In this document: positions 53,847 through 63,628 of the stretch, piece after piece
How positions within the stretch are numbered: position 1 is the stretch's first letter
How the letters are laid out: every line of letters starts with the position of its first letter
Source of the DNA: Pelagibacterium xiamenense
Lineage (GTDB): Bacteria; Pseudomonadota; Alphaproteobacteria; Rhizobiales; Devosiaceae
DNA: 64,000 bases
NCBI RefSeq assembly: GCF_021166475.1
Contig: NZ_JAJOYS010000002.1
Span: 496,001 to 560,000, forward strand
Direction of reading: 5' to 3'
Notes under the pieces: model-generated
The model's database searches: none
What the model saw: only the letters and a program-made list of their open reading frames with translations
What the model was told of the DNA's origin: nothing
Made by a program: the position numbers and the translations under genes

Positions 53847-56015
53847 TCAGCCCCGCGCCTTTTTCTCGGCCCGCTTGGCGTGCAATATCGGCTCGGTATA
53901 CCCCGAAGGCTGCGACGTCCCTTCAAGCGCCAGCGCTAGGGCCGCCTGGAACGCAACCGAATGCTCCGGATCGTCGCTCATCCGCTCGTAGCCGGGATCG
54001 CCCGCATTCTGCCCGTCGACGATTGCTGCCATCCGCGTAAACGTGGCGACGACCTCGTCCTGCGTCACCACCCCGTGCCACAGCCAGTTGGCGATCGCCT
54101 GGGATGAAATCCGGCACGTCGCCCGGTCCTCCATGAGCCCCACATCGTTGATGTCGGGCACCTTCGAGCATCCCACGCCCGCATCGATCCAGCGCACGAC
54201 ATAGCCAAGAATGCCCTGTGCATTGTTCTCCAATTCGCGCTGAATATCTGCTTTCGATAGCGTCTCCGGATCGAGCACCGGCATCGAAAACAACACATCG
54301 AGCCCCGGCGTCGCCTCATTATGCCGCCGCTTCTGGGCTTCGAACACGTCGACCTGATGGTAATGGATCGCATGCAGCGTCGCCGCCGTCGGTGACGGCA
54401 CCCACGCGCAGTTCGCCCCCGCATTCGGATGCCCGATCTTCTGGTTGAGCATATCCGCCATTGCGTCGGGCTTGGCCCACATGCCCTTGCCGATCTGCGC
54501 CCGGCCCGAAAGCCCGCAAGCAATCCCGATCAGGACATTCCGATCTTCATAGGACTGGATCCACTTCTCCGCCTTGATCTGCTCCTTGGGCAGCACCGGC
54601 CCGGCTTCCATCGAGGTATGAATTTCATCCCCCGTGCGGTCGAGGAACCCGGTGTTGATGAAGAACACCCGCTCCCGCGCCGCATAAATGCACGCCTTCA
54701 AATTCGCCGAGGTCCGCCGCTCCTCGTCCATGATGCCGATCTTGATCGTATTGAGCGGCAGCCCCAGGAACTTCTCCACCTCGCCAAACACATTGCACGC
54801 GAACAGAACCTCGGTGGGCCCATGCATCTTGGGCTTGACGATATAAATCGATCCGGTCTTCGAATTCGCCTTGCGCTTCAGGTCATGCATCGCGCACAGC
54901 GCCGTCACCGCCGCATCCATCAGCCCTTCGCCAATCGGATTGCCTTCCCCATCGAGGATCGCATTGGTCGTCATCAGATGCCCGACATTGCGCACGAGCA
55001 GCAGAGCCCGCCCCTTGAGCGTGACATCCGACCCGTCGGGGGCGGTATACGTCCGGTCCGGATTGAGCCGCCGGGTCATCGATTTCCCGTTCTTTTCGAA
55101 CGTATCCTCGAGCGCCCCGGTCATCAGCCCCAGCCAGTTGCGATAGACCCCGACCTTGTCCGCCGCATCCACCGCCGCGACCGAGTCCTCGCAGTCCTGG
55201 ATCGTGCTCATCGCGCTTTCGAGAACGATGTCGGCCAACCCCGCCGGATGCGTCTTGCCGATAGCGTTGTCGGGATCGACAACCAGCTCCGCATGCAGCC
55301 CATGATGCCGCAGCAAAATCCGCGTCACCCCGGCGGCCTCGGCATAGCCTGCGAAGGCATCCGGTTCGGCAAGCTTCGCCGGCCCGTCCGGCCCGTCGAT
55401 CACCAGCCGCGCCGGACCGCCATCCGTCGCGACGGCATACCGCGTCACCTCCGCGTGCTTCACCCCCAGAAGCGGAAACGCCTCATCGAGAAACGCCGCC
55501 GCCCGCACAAACACTTCCGCGCCGCGCTTGGGGTTATACGCCTTGCCCGGCGCCAGTTCTCCCTCCTGCGCAATCGCATCGGTGCCGTAAAGCGCATCGT
55601 AGAGGCTCCCCCACCGCGCATTCGCGGCGTTGAGCGCATAGCGCGCATTGGACACCGGCACCACAAGCTGCGGCCCGCAGATCGTCGCGATCTCGGGATC
55701 GAGATTGTCCGTCTCGATAGCAAAGTCCCCAGGCTCGTCCTCGATATATCCGATGGACTTGAGAAAGGAGATATACCCCTCGGGATCGGCGGCGACCGGC
55801 CCATGCGATCGATGCCAATCGTCGATTTCCTGCTGCATCCGGTCCCGGATATCGAGCAATTCCCGATTGCCCGGCATATAGGCCGCAACCATCCCGGCGA
55901 ACCCCGACCAGAACGCGTCGGACGCCACATCGAGCCCGTTGAGCGCCTCACCCTCAACAAATGCGGCCAGCCCGGCATCGACCTTCAGCCCGGCGCGATC
56001 GACGTAATTGCCCAT
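53847..56015 (-). CDS. glcB: Malate synthase G
   Basis: The 722-residue protein is the long, monomeric form. It shows [59 protein letters not shown]-type segment (here [19 protein letters not shown]), [35 protein letters not shown] and [20 protein letters not shown]. It joins glyoxylate and acetyl-CoA to malate in the cytosol. It lies next to purine-degradation genes, which eventually release glyoxylate from ureidoglycolate, so it may serve that route. Its promoter should be in the 205 bp before guanine deaminase's stop. Confidence 0.97.
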   Translation of the reverse strand: MGNYVDRAGLKVDAGLAAFVEGEALNGLDVASDAFWSGFAGMVAAYMPGNRELLDIRDRMQQEIDDWHRSHGPVAADPEGYISFLKSIGYIEDEPGDFAIETDNLDPEIATICGPQLVVPVSNARYALNAANARWGSLYDALYGTDAIAQEGELAPGKAYNPKRGAEVFVRAAAFLDEAFPLLGVKHAEVTRYAVATDGGPARLVIDGPDGPAKLAEPDAFAGYAEAAGVTRILLRHHGLHAELVVDPDNAIGKTHPAGLADIVLESAMSTIQDCEDSVAAVDAADKVGVYRNWLGLMTGALEDTFEKNGKSMTRRLNPDRTYTAPDGSDVTLKGRALLLVRNVGHLMTTNAILDGEGNPIGEGLMDAAVTALCAMHDLKRKANSKTGSIYIVKPKMHGPTEVLFACNVFGEVEKFLGLPLNTIKIGIMDEERRTSANLKACIYAARERVFFINTGFLDRTGDEIHTSMEAGPVLPKEQIKAEKWIQSYEDRNVLIGIACGLSGRAQIGKGMWAKPDAMADMLNQKIGHPNAGANCAWVPSPTAATLHAIHYHQVDVFEAQKRRHNEATPGLDVLFSMPVLDPETLSKADIQRELENNAQGILGYVVRWIDAGVGCSKVPDINDVGLMEDRATCRISSQAIANWLWHGVVTQDEVVATFTRMAAIVDGQNAGDPGYERMSDDPEHSVAFQAALALALEGTSQPSGYTEPILHAKRAEKKARG

Positions 56016-56201
56016 GGGTTTTCTCCAATCAACCTTGTTCGTTTCTGCCTATACGCAGGCCCGGTCCCCGCCAAGCCGTTTCGCAAAAGACTTCCACGAT
56101 GCGGAAATCCGTTCACCCTTTGCGCCACCATCCCACACCATCAAGGGCGGGACCGTGCCGTGCCCATTGCGTGGCAGCGCATCGCGGCCGGCACCGGGGA
56201 T

Positions 56202-56234
56202 CCCCCTTTTTGGGGAGGGTTTAGGGGTGGGGGT
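56202..56234. repeat. Solo arm of the GC-rich palindromic repeat (copy C)
   Basis: CCCCCTTTTTGGGGAGGG followed by TTTAGGGGTGGGGGTA resembles the right arm of the element at 58809-58936, with a few changes near the centre. No matching left arm is found upstream. The sequence overlaps the end of the guanine deaminase gene: its TAA (56221-56223) and the preceding His-Pro codons come from the repeat. Confidence 0.75.
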
Positions 56235-57543
56235 AGTCGGCAGAAAGCCCCGCTTTCGCCGCCTCCCCAGCCACATATGTCTCCGCCACCACCCGATCAT
56301 CCCCACACGTCTGGAGCAGAAACAGTTCCTCGCCCAACGTGTCCACATGCTCCATCTTGAGCGCCATATGCGGCACCGCCCGCGCGTCGAGCACGACGAT
56401 ATCGGCATCCGCCCCGGCCTCCAGCGTCCCGATCGAATGCTCGAGCGACAGCGCCCGGGCATTCCCCAGCGTCATCATATAAAAGCTCTCGAGCGGCGAC
56501 ATGCGCTGCCCCCGCAATTGCAGCACCTTGTAGCCCTCATCGAGCGTCCGCAGCATCGAATAGCTCGTCCCGCCGCCGATATCTGTCGCGACCGCGATCC
56601 GCACATTCCCGTCCTTCATCCGCTGCCGGTCGAAAAGCCCAGAACCGATAAAGAGGTTCGATGTCGGACAGAACACCGCCACCGACCCGGTCTCGTACAT
56701 GAGCTCGATCTCGCGATCCTGCATATGGATGCAGTGCCCTAAAAGCGTCTTCGGCCCCAGGAGCCCGTAGTGCTCATAGACCCCGACGTAATCCGGCAGG
56801 TTCGGGAACAACTCCTTGGCAAAGGCAATCTCGCCAAGGCTCTCGTTCACATGCGTCTGGATATACGCATCGGGGAAAAGCCGCGCCAAATCCTGGCACA
56901 TCTCGAGCTGTTCGGGCGTTGAGGTGAGCGCAAACCGCGGCGTGATCGCCACGTTGAGCCTCCCCACCCCGTTCCACGTTTCCATCAACCGCCTGGTATC
57001 GTCATACCCCGATTGCGGCGTATCGAGCAGCCCTTCAGGCGCATTGCGGTCCATCATCACCTTGCCGGCGATCATGCGCAGATTGCGCTTGTCCGCCTCG
57101 GCGAAAAACGCCTCCGCCGATTGCGGATGCACCGTGCAGTAAACCGCCGCCGTCGTGGTTCCGTACCGGATCAACTCATCGAAAAATGCCGAAGCGATCC
57201 GCGCCGCATGCGCCGCGTCGGCAAAGCGCTGCTCTTCGACAAAGGTGTAGGTGTTGAGCCACTCGAGCAGGTCTTTGGCATACGACCCCACCACCTGCAT
57301 CTGCGGATAATGGATATGCGTATCGATGAACCCCGGCATGATCAGTTTGGGCCGATGATCGACCACCTCCGCCTTGGGCAAAGCCAGCTTCAACGCTTCG
57401 TTGAATTCCCCCACCGCGACGACCTTCCCGCCATCGACAGCCACCGCGCCATCCTCGAAATACCGGTAGGCAGAATTGTCGTCCGCCCCCTGCGGCTCGT
57501 CGACAAAGGTCAGCACGCGCCCGCGCAGGATCTTCGCACTCAC
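56221..57543 (-). CDS. guaD: Guanine deaminase
   Basis: The 440-residue amidohydrolase has FIDTHIHYPQMQVVGSYA (metal HxH), EEQRFADAAHA, FALTSTPEQLEMC, YIQTHVNESLGEI, TLLGHCIHM and VATDIGGGTSYSML, a family-specific pattern. It turns guanine into xanthine, the substrate of the xanthine dehydrogenase encoded upstream. It overlaps puuD by four bases, so the two are coupled. The final residues (YPHP) and the stop are supplied by a repeat arm, which suggests that the ancestral C-terminus was altered by the repeat. Confidence 0.95.
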   Translation of the reverse strand: MSAKILRGRVLTFVDEPQGADDNSAYRYFEDGAVAVDGGKVVAVGEFNEALKLALPKAEVVDHRPKLIMPGFIDTHIHYPQMQVVGSYAKDLLEWLNTYTFVEEQRFADAAHAARIASAFFDELIRYGTTTAAVYCTVHPQSAEAFFAEADKRNLRMIAGKVMMDRNAPEGLLDTPQSGYDDTRRLMETWNGVGRLNVAITPRFALTSTPEQLEMCQDLARLFPDAYIQTHVNESLGEIAFAKELFPNLPDYVGVYEHYGLLGPKTLLGHCIHMQDREIELMYETGSVAVFCPTSNLFIGSGLFDRQRMKDGNVRIAVATDIGGGTSYSMLRTLDEGYKVLQLRGQRMSPLESFYMMTLGNARALSLEHSIGTLEAGADADIVVLDARAVPHMALKMEHVDTLGEELFLLQTCGDDRVVAETYVAGEAAKAGLSADYPHP

Positions 57544-58769
57544 AGCAATCCCTCGCCCGCGACCGACTGATACCAGACCACCACCAGATTGCGCTCCTCG
57601 TCGGTCATCATCGAAACATTCCCCGGCGGCATCGCGTGGCTGCGCCCGGCCTGAATGTAGATCTCCCGCGCCCGTGCCGCGATCTGCTCGGGTGTTTCCA
57701 GCATCACATTCTTGGGCGCCTCATGAACACCCTCCCAGAAGGGCTGCGCCGCATGGCACATCGCGCACCGCCCCTGAACGACGTTCGAGACCTCGGCAAA
57801 ATGCGCATCCTCCATGAAGACCTGCGCGCTCTCGCTTGGCTGACTCATATCGCCCCCGATCTTGGGGCCCGATGAGAGCCACATGATCCCGATAAACAGA
57901 ATAGCCGCCAGCCCCCAGGTCCAGTGCGCATGCTTGCCGGTCGCATGAAACGTATTGAAATAGTGCCGGATCAGCACACCGATCAAAAAGATCAGCCCCG
58001 CAATTACCCAGTTATATTCCGTCGCGAACGCGAGCGGATAATGGTTCGAGAGCATGAAAAACAGAACGGGCAGTGTCAGGTAGTTGTTGTGCACCGACCG
58101 CTGCTTGGACTGCGCCCCGAGCGCCGGGTCCGGCGTCTCCCCAGCCTTCAAACTCGCGACGATCGTCTTCTGGTTGGGAATGATGATGAAAAACACGTTC
58201 GCCGACATGATCGTCGCGGTGAACGCCCCCATATGCAGCATTGCCGCGCGGCCCGTGAAAACCTGCGTATACTCCCACGCCATCGCGACGAGAATGCCGA
58301 ACAGCACCACCATCAGCCCGTTCTGGCTTTTGCCCAGCGGCGATCTGCAGAGCGCGTCGTAAACGAGCCACCCCACCGCGAGCGAGCCCGCGGAAAGCCC
58401 GATCGCCCCCCACACCGGCAGATCCATCACCGACCGGTCGATCAGGAACAAATCCGCCCCCGCGTAATAGACGATGGCAAGCATCGCGAACCCGGTCAGC
58501 CAGGTCGTATAGCTCTCCCATTTGAACCAGATCAGGTGCTCGGGCAGGTTGGGCGGTGCCACCACATATTTGTTGATGTGATAAAACCCGCCCCCATGCA
58601 CCTGCCATTCCTCGCCAAGCACGCCCTTGGGCAGGTCGCCGCCCTTGCGCAATCCGAGATCGAGCGCAATGAAATAAAACGAAGAACCGATCCAGGCGAT
58701 CCCCACGATCACATGCGTCCAGCGCACGGCAAACGCCAGCCATTCCCAGAAGATCGCAAAGTCTGTCAT
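57540..58769 (-). CDS. puuD: Membrane urate oxidase PuuD (membrane domain plus cytochrome c)
   Basis: The 409-residue protein has an N-terminal domain of about eight membrane helices (starting WLAFAVRWTHVIVGIAWIGS, with several His in helices) and a C-terminal cytochrome c domain with C335AMCH339 and the Met ligand in HAMPPGN. This architecture defines PuuD, which oxidises urate to 5-hydroxyisourate and passes electrons to the respiratory chain instead of O2. No soluble uricase is seen in the window. The ATG at 58769 was chosen; the frame extends to 58817, into the space before the repeat. Confidence 0.93.
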   Translation of the reverse strand: MTDFAIFWEWLAFAVRWTHVIVGIAWIGSSFYFIALDLGLRKGGDLPKGVLGEEWQVHGGGFYHINKYVVAPPNLPEHLIWFKWESYTTWLTGFAMLAIVYYAGADLFLIDRSVMDLPVWGAIGLSAGSLAVGWLVYDALCRSPLGKSQNGLMVVLFGILVAMAWEYTQVFTGRAAMLHMGAFTATIMSANVFFIIIPNQKTIVASLKAGETPDPALGAQSKQRSVHNNYLTLPVLFFMLSNHYPLAFATEYNWVIAGLIFLIGVLIRHYFNTFHATGKHAHWTWGLAAILFIGIMWLSSGPKIGGDMSQPSESAQVFMEDAHFAEVSNVVQGRCAMCHAAQPFWEGVHEAPKNVMLETPEQIAARAREIYIQAGRSHAMPPGNVSMMTDEERNLVVVWYQSVAGEGLL

Positions 58770-58808
58770 TAGTGATATTGCCTCAAAATCAATGAATGCC
58801 CCTCGGCT

Positions 58809-58936
58809 TACCCCCACCCCTAACCCCTCCCCACAAGGGGGAGGGGGATTACTCTGTGCTCGCTTCTTGGCAGGACTCGGAAACAGGCACTGCTAGGTCC
58901 CCTCCCCCTTGTGGGGAGGGGTTAGGGGTGGGGGTA
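58809..58936. repeat. GC-rich palindromic repeat element, copy B (complete)
   Basis: Two perfect 38-bp arms face each other: 58809-58846, starting TACCCCCACCCCTAACCCCT, and its inverse at 58899-58936. The 52-base centre contains TGTGCTCG, also present in copy A at 28463-28668. The arms are themselves partly self-complementary (CCCCTCCCCC and GGGGGAGGGG). The element lies in the transcript between xdhC and puuD and would form a very stable RNA hairpin there. No open frame is inside it, so it is non-autonomous or a structural repeat. Confidence 0.9.
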
Positions 58937-58998
58937 TTCGGCGAAAGCCGAAGTTACAGCGACAACGCCGCCCCTGCGATGAGAGAATAAACACCCCC

Positions 58999-59820
58999 TC
59001 ACCCATCGCCACCGCCATGATACCGTGCAATCGCCCGCACAACCTCCGCCGCCGTCAACGCCGCGATCACCTCCGGCCGCTTGTCGTTCACATCGCTGCC
59101 GCCAATCGGCATCACCAGCCCCTCGGCCAGCCCCGGCGCCACGCCCATATCGGCGAGCCAGCTCTTGAACGTCGCGCGCTTGGTCTTCGACCCGATCATC
59201 CCGACATAGGCCGTGTTCCGCTCCAGCGCCTCCCTGGCGATCAGGAAATCGAGCCCGTGATCGTGCGTCAAGATAACGAACGCGCTCCCCTCCGGCGCCT
59301 CGCGCACCAGCGCTTCCTGCACCGGCACGTGCCGCGCCTCGACGCCTACCGGCGCACCCTGGATTTCCACCGCCCGGTTATCCACCAGAAGCGTACGATA
59401 GGGCAGCGGCGTCAGCGCCCGTGCCAGCGCCTTGCCCACATGCCCCGCCCCGAAAACATATACATGCGGTCGCAGCGCATAATCGGCCTCCGCCCGCGCC
59501 CGCAAATCCTGCGCAATCGGCGCATCGATGGTCTGCAGTGATATCTCGACCCGCCCGCCGCAACACTGCCCGATCTCCGGCCCCAGCGGCAGGTCGATCA
59601 CGTCCGCTGGCATGCCCTCCTTGATCATGGCCCGCGCCCGGTCGATAGCCCGGAATTCAAGCTGCCCGCCGCCGATGGTGCCCAACAACCCCGTCGCCGT
59701 CACCACCATCCACGTCCCCGCCTCGCGCGGGGTCGAGCCCTGCGTGCGGGTCACCTCGACCAGCACGGCAACATCCGCCGCATCCAGAAACGCCCGCACC
59801 TGTTGCGGCGCCGGACTCAT
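58999..59820 (-). CDS. xdhC: Xanthine dehydrogenase accessory protein XdhC
   Basis: The 273-residue protein has the XdhC pattern: VEVTRTQGSTPREAGTWMVV, GTIGGGQLEFRAIDRAR, GPEIGQCCGGRVEISL (Cys pair for cofactor handling), a Rossmann-type VFGAGHVGKALARAL and AYVGMIGSKTKRATF. XdhC binds molybdenum cofactor, helps its sulfuration and inserts it into XdhB. The ATG overlaps the xdhB stop (ATGA), the standard order xdhA-xdhB-xdhC. Confidence 0.95.
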   Translation of the reverse strand: MSPAPQQVRAFLDAADVAVLVEVTRTQGSTPREAGTWMVVTATGLLGTIGGGQLEFRAIDRARAMIKEGMPADVIDLPLGPEIGQCCGGRVEISLQTIDAPIAQDLRARAEADYALRPHVYVFGAGHVGKALARALTPLPYRTLLVDNRAVEIQGAPVGVEARHVPVQEALVREAPEGSAFVILTHDHGLDFLIAREALERNTAYVGMIGSKTKRATFKSWLADMGVAPGLAEGLVMPIGGSDVNDKRPEVIAALTAAEVVRAIARYHGGGDG

Positions 59821-62156
59821 TGCCCCGCTGCCGCGCGCTTGAGCCGTTCGATGGTCATCAGCACCCTCTCAGGCGTCGCCGGCGCATCCATGCGCGGAGG
59901 AATTCTGTAGTCCGCGACACTGGCCGCAGCCATCGACAACGCCTCGAGCACAGAGATCGCCAGCATGAATGGCGGCTCGCCCACCGCCTTGGATCGCCTG
60001 ATTGTCGGAGCCTTGTTCACCGACCATTCCGCCAACCGAACATTGAAGACCTTCGGCACATCCGAAGCGAGCGGGATCTTGTAGGTCGAAGGCGCATGGG
60101 TGCGTAATTGCCCCTTGTCGTCCCACCACAATTCCTCGGTCGTGAGCCACCCCATGCCCTGGATAAATCCGCCCTCGATTTGTCCGATATCGATGGCCGG
60201 ATTGAGCGACTTGCCCACATCGTGAAGGATATCCACCCGCTCGACCATATATTCGCCCGTCAGCGTATCGACGACGACCTCCGAGCACGCCGCGCCATAG
60301 GCGAAGTAGAAGAACGGCTTCCCTTTCCCCGCCGCGCGATCCCAATGGATATCCGGTGTCTTGTAGAACCCTGCCGCTGAAAGCTGCACGCGCCCCAGAT
60401 ACGCCTGGTTGATGAACTCGGCCCAGTCGATCCGCTGGTTGCCGACGAGCACGCAATTGGGCTCGAACACCACCGCATCCTCGGGCACGCCATATTTCTC
60501 GGCCGCGAATTTGACCAACCGTTCCTTGATCTGCCCCGCCGCATTGGCCGCCGCCATCCCGTTGAGGTCCGATCCCGAGGACGCCGCGGTTGCCGAGGTA
60601 TTGGGCACCTTCCCCGTCGTCGTTGCGGTGATCTTCACCTTGCTAAGGTCGATCTGGAATTCATCGGCCAGGACCTGGGCCACTTTGACGTAAACGCCCT
60701 GCCCCATCTCCGTGCCGCCATGGTTGAGGTGCACCGATCCGTCCTTGTAAATGTGCACCAGGGCCCCGGCCTGGTTGAACGCGGTCATGGTGAAGCTGAT
60801 GCCGAACTTGACCGGAGTGAGCGCAATCCCGCGCTTCAAGACCGTCGACGTCCGGTTGGACGCAACGATCTCTTCCCGCCGCTTGCGGTAGTCCGACGAC
60901 GCCTCCAGTTCCTCCACCACCCGGCCGACGATATTGTCCTCGACCGTCTGGTAATACGGCGTCACATCCCGCCCGGTCTCGCCATAGAAGTTCGCCTTGC
61001 GCACGTCGAGCGGGTCCATCCCCAGCGTATAGGCGATATCCTCGATCCAGCGCTCGCACCCCACCATCCCCTGCGGCCCGCCGAACCCGCGAAACGCGGT
61101 ATTGGACACCGTATTGGTCCTGAGCGGTTCCGATTTCAGATGCACGTTGGGATAGTAATAGGCGTTGTCCGCATGAAACAGCGCCCGGTCCGTCACCGGC
61201 CCCGAAAGGTCCGCCGAATACCCGCACCGCGCCGCATAAACCGCATCGACCGCTGATATCCGGCCCGCATCGTCGAACCCGACCTCGTAGTCTACGACGA
61301 AATCGTGCCGCTTCCCCGTAGCGATCATGTCGTCATCGCGGTCGGGCCTGATCTTCACCGTCCGCCCGAACGCCTTGGCCGCAATTGCCGCCACGCAGGC
61401 AAAGATATTTCCCTGCGTCTCCTTGCCGCCGAACCCGCCGCCCATCCGCCGCACGATCACATTGACCGCGTTCGAGGGCACCCCCAGCGCATGCCCCACC
61501 ATGTGCTGGATTTCGCTCGGATGCTGCGTCGAGGAATAGACCGTCACCTCGTCGTCCTCCCCCGGCGTCGCCATGGCAATCTGCCCCTCGAGGTAGAAAT
61601 GGTCCTGCCCGCCAATGGTCATCGAGCCCTTCACCCGATGCCGCGCCGAAGCGAGTGCCCCCGGCACATCTCCTCGCCGCATCGTCATGCCCTCGGTGAC
61701 AACCCGGCCGCCGGAAGCCCGCGCCGCCGCGACGTCCACATCGAACGGCTCCTCGGCATACTCCACCTTGGCAAGATGCGCCGCCCGCCGCGCCGCTTCC
61801 CGCGTCTCGGCAACCACGGCAAAGAGCGGCTGCCCATTAAAAACGCTCCGCCCCTCGGCAAGGATCGGCTCATCGTCCTTATGGTTGGGGCTGATATCGT
61901 TGACCCCCGGCACATCCGCCGCCGTCAGCACGCCCACGACCCCCGGCGCAGCCCGCACCGCATCGAGGTCCATCGCCGTAATCGCCCCGTTGGCACAGGT
62001 CGAAAGCCCCAGATACGCATGGAGCGTCCCGGCCGGCTCGACGATATCGTCGATATATTCCGCCGTACCCGCCACATGCTTGTGCCCGGAATCATGCCGC
62101 TGTGCGACGTGCACGCCCCCGGAAATCGGTTTACGCTCGTCAGAAAGCGCACTCAT
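59817..62156 (-). CDS. xdhB: Xanthine dehydrogenase molybdopterin-binding subunit
   Basis: The 779-residue protein is the large subunit. It has HVAGTAEYIDDIVEPAGTLH, GQDHFYLEGQIAMATPGEDD, RRMGGGFGGKETQ (Mo-cofactor contact), NTAFRGFGGPQGM, LNHGGTEMGQGVYVKVAQV and KAVGEPPFMLAIS with the catalytic Glu. It oxidises hypoxanthine to xanthine and xanthine to urate. ATG 62156 overlaps the xdhA stop (TGATG); a GTG at 62159 is an alternative start. It is coupled to both xdhA and xdhC. Confidence 0.97.
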   Translation of the reverse strand: MSALSDERKPISGGVHVAQRHDSGHKHVAGTAEYIDDIVEPAGTLHAYLGLSTCANGAITAMDLDAVRAAPGVVGVLTAADVPGVNDISPNHKDDEPILAEGRSVFNGQPLFAVVAETREAARRAAHLAKVEYAEEPFDVDVAAARASGGRVVTEGMTMRRGDVPGALASARHRVKGSMTIGGQDHFYLEGQIAMATPGEDDEVTVYSSTQHPSEIQHMVGHALGVPSNAVNVIVRRMGGGFGGKETQGNIFACVAAIAAKAFGRTVKIRPDRDDDMIATGKRHDFVVDYEVGFDDAGRISAVDAVYAARCGYSADLSGPVTDRALFHADNAYYYPNVHLKSEPLRTNTVSNTAFRGFGGPQGMVGCERWIEDIAYTLGMDPLDVRKANFYGETGRDVTPYYQTVEDNIVGRVVEELEASSDYRKRREEIVASNRTSTVLKRGIALTPVKFGISFTMTAFNQAGALVHIYKDGSVHLNHGGTEMGQGVYVKVAQVLADEFQIDLSKVKITATTTGKVPNTSATAASSGSDLNGMAAANAAGQIKERLVKFAAEKYGVPEDAVVFEPNCVLVGNQRIDWAEFINQAYLGRVQLSAAGFYKTPDIHWDRAAGKGKPFFYFAYGAACSEVVVDTLTGEYMVERVDILHDVGKSLNPAIDIGQIEGGFIQGMGWLTTEELWWDDKGQLRTHAPSTYKIPLASDVPKVFNVRLAEWSVNKAPTIRRSKAVGEPPFMLAISVLEALSMAAASVADYRIPPRMDAPATPERVLMTIERLKRAAAGQ

Positions 62157-63625
62157 CACGCTACCTCATGCCGGATAATACGCATGCCAGGCTCGCCGCT
62201 CGTCTCAAGAAAGAACCGCCGCAACAAATTCCGCCCCGCGAGCATCCGGTATTCCGCGCTCGCGCGCCAGTCCGTCAACGGTGTAAAATCCTCGCCAAAT
62301 ACCGGCAGCACCGCCTCGATGCTCCCCATCGTCCACGGCCGGCCCACAAGCGCGGCTTCGACCGCCTTCGCCCGCATCGGCGTCCCGGCCATCCCGCCAT
62401 AGGCAATCACCACCTCGGCAACGATCCCCTCGACCACCCGCACCCGGAACGCCCCGAGCGTCGCGGTGATATCCTCATCCCGCCGCTTGGTGACCTTATA
62501 GGCCGCGAACATCTCATCCGCCCCCGGTCGTGGTACGCGAATGCTCTCGACAAACTCGCCCGGCGCCCGATCCTGCTTGCCATAGGCAATAAAGAAATCC
62601 TCGAGCTTGATCTCCCGCCGCGCATCTCCCTTGCGCAGCACGATCGTCGCCCCCAGTGCGATCAATGGCGGCGGCGTATCGCCGATCGGCGACCCATTGG
62701 CGATATTGCCCCCCAGCGTCCCCATATTGCGCACCTGCGCCCCGCCGATCCGCTCCCAGAGCTCCTGCAATTGCGGCACGTGCTCGGCGATGACCTTGAA
62801 CGCTTGCGAATAGCTCACCCCGGCGCCGAAGGTAATCGCATCAGAGCCGACGTCGATATTCTGCAATGCCGTCAATTGTCCGATAAACACCACCGGCGCG
62901 ATCTCGCGCATGAACTTGGTGACCCACAGCCCCACATCGGTCGCCCCCGCGACAATCGTCGCCTCGGGCCGCTCCTCGAGGACGCTCGCGAGATCGTCCA
63001 CCGATGCCGGCACGATCAAATCCCCGCGCGCCGACGAAACCACCACCCGCTGCCCATCCCTGAGCGCCTCGAGCCGTGCGGTAATCTCCGCCCGCTCGCG
63101 ATTGAGCGCATCCTCGACCACCGCGCCATAATTCGAAACCGCCTGCGCTGCCCGCACGATGGGCGCATATCCCGTGCACCGGCACAAATTCCCCTGCAGC
63201 GCTCGCTCGATCTCAGCAACACTGGGCGTCGGGGTCTCCAGCCACAGCCCGTAAAGCGACATCACGATCCCCGGCGTACAGAACCCGCACTGGCTCCCAT
63301 GATAATCGACCATCGCCTGCTGCACCGGATGCAGACCGCCATCGGCACCCCGCAAATGCTCGACCGTCACCACATGCGTCCCGTCGAGCGATCCGACGAA
63401 CCGGATGCACGCATTCACGCCCTCATAGGCCAGCGTTCCGTCCGCCCCGAGCCGCCCCACGAGGACCGTGCACGCCCCGCAGTCGCCTTCCGCACACCCT
63501 TCCTTGGTGCCCCGCAACACGCGGTCGAGCCGCAGAAAATCCAGCAGCGTCCGGTCGGGCGCCACATCGGAGAGCTCCACCAGCCGGTCATTGAGGTAAA
63601 ACCGTATCGCGTCGCGAACCGTCAT
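62156..63625 (-). CDS. xdhA: Xanthine dehydrogenase small subunit (2Fe-2S and FAD)
   Basis: The 489-residue protein has an N-terminal plant-type 2Fe-2S site (KEGCAEGDCGACTVLVG, with C44, C49, C52), the second 2Fe-2S site (QCGFCTPGIVMSLYG and LCRCTGYAPIVRA), and a FAD domain with TIVAGATDVGLW and IGGAQVRNMGTLGGNIANGS. Electrons from the molybdenum site of XdhB pass through these centres to FAD and NAD+. It starts three bases after the hydroxyisourate hydrolase stop, so uraH-xdhA-xdhB-xdhC form one operon. Confidence 0.97.
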   Translation of the reverse strand: MTVRDAIRFYLNDRLVELSDVAPDRTLLDFLRLDRVLRGTKEGCAEGDCGACTVLVGRLGADGTLAYEGVNACIRFVGSLDGTHVVTVEHLRGADGGLHPVQQAMVDYHGSQCGFCTPGIVMSLYGLWLETPTPSVAEIERALQGNLCRCTGYAPIVRAAQAVSNYGAVVEDALNRERAEITARLEALRDGQRVVVSSARGDLIVPASVDDLASVLEERPEATIVAGATDVGLWVTKFMREIAPVVFIGQLTALQNIDVGSDAITFGAGVSYSQAFKVIAEHVPQLQELWERIGGAQVRNMGTLGGNIANGSPIGDTPPPLIALGATIVLRKGDARREIKLEDFFIAYGKQDRAPGEFVESIRVPRPGADEMFAAYKVTKRRDEDITATLGAFRVRVVEGIVAEVVIAYGGMAGTPMRAKAVEAALVGRPWTMGSIEAVLPVFGEDFTPLTDWRASAEYRMLAGRNLLRRFFLETSGEPGMRIIRHEVA

Positions 63626-63628
63626 CGC

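Noticed and set aside
54429-56360. Plus-strand open frame of 643 codons opposite glcB and the guaD end
   Set aside because: It mirrors malate synthase G, is Arg/His/Pro-rich and crosses the repeat arm.
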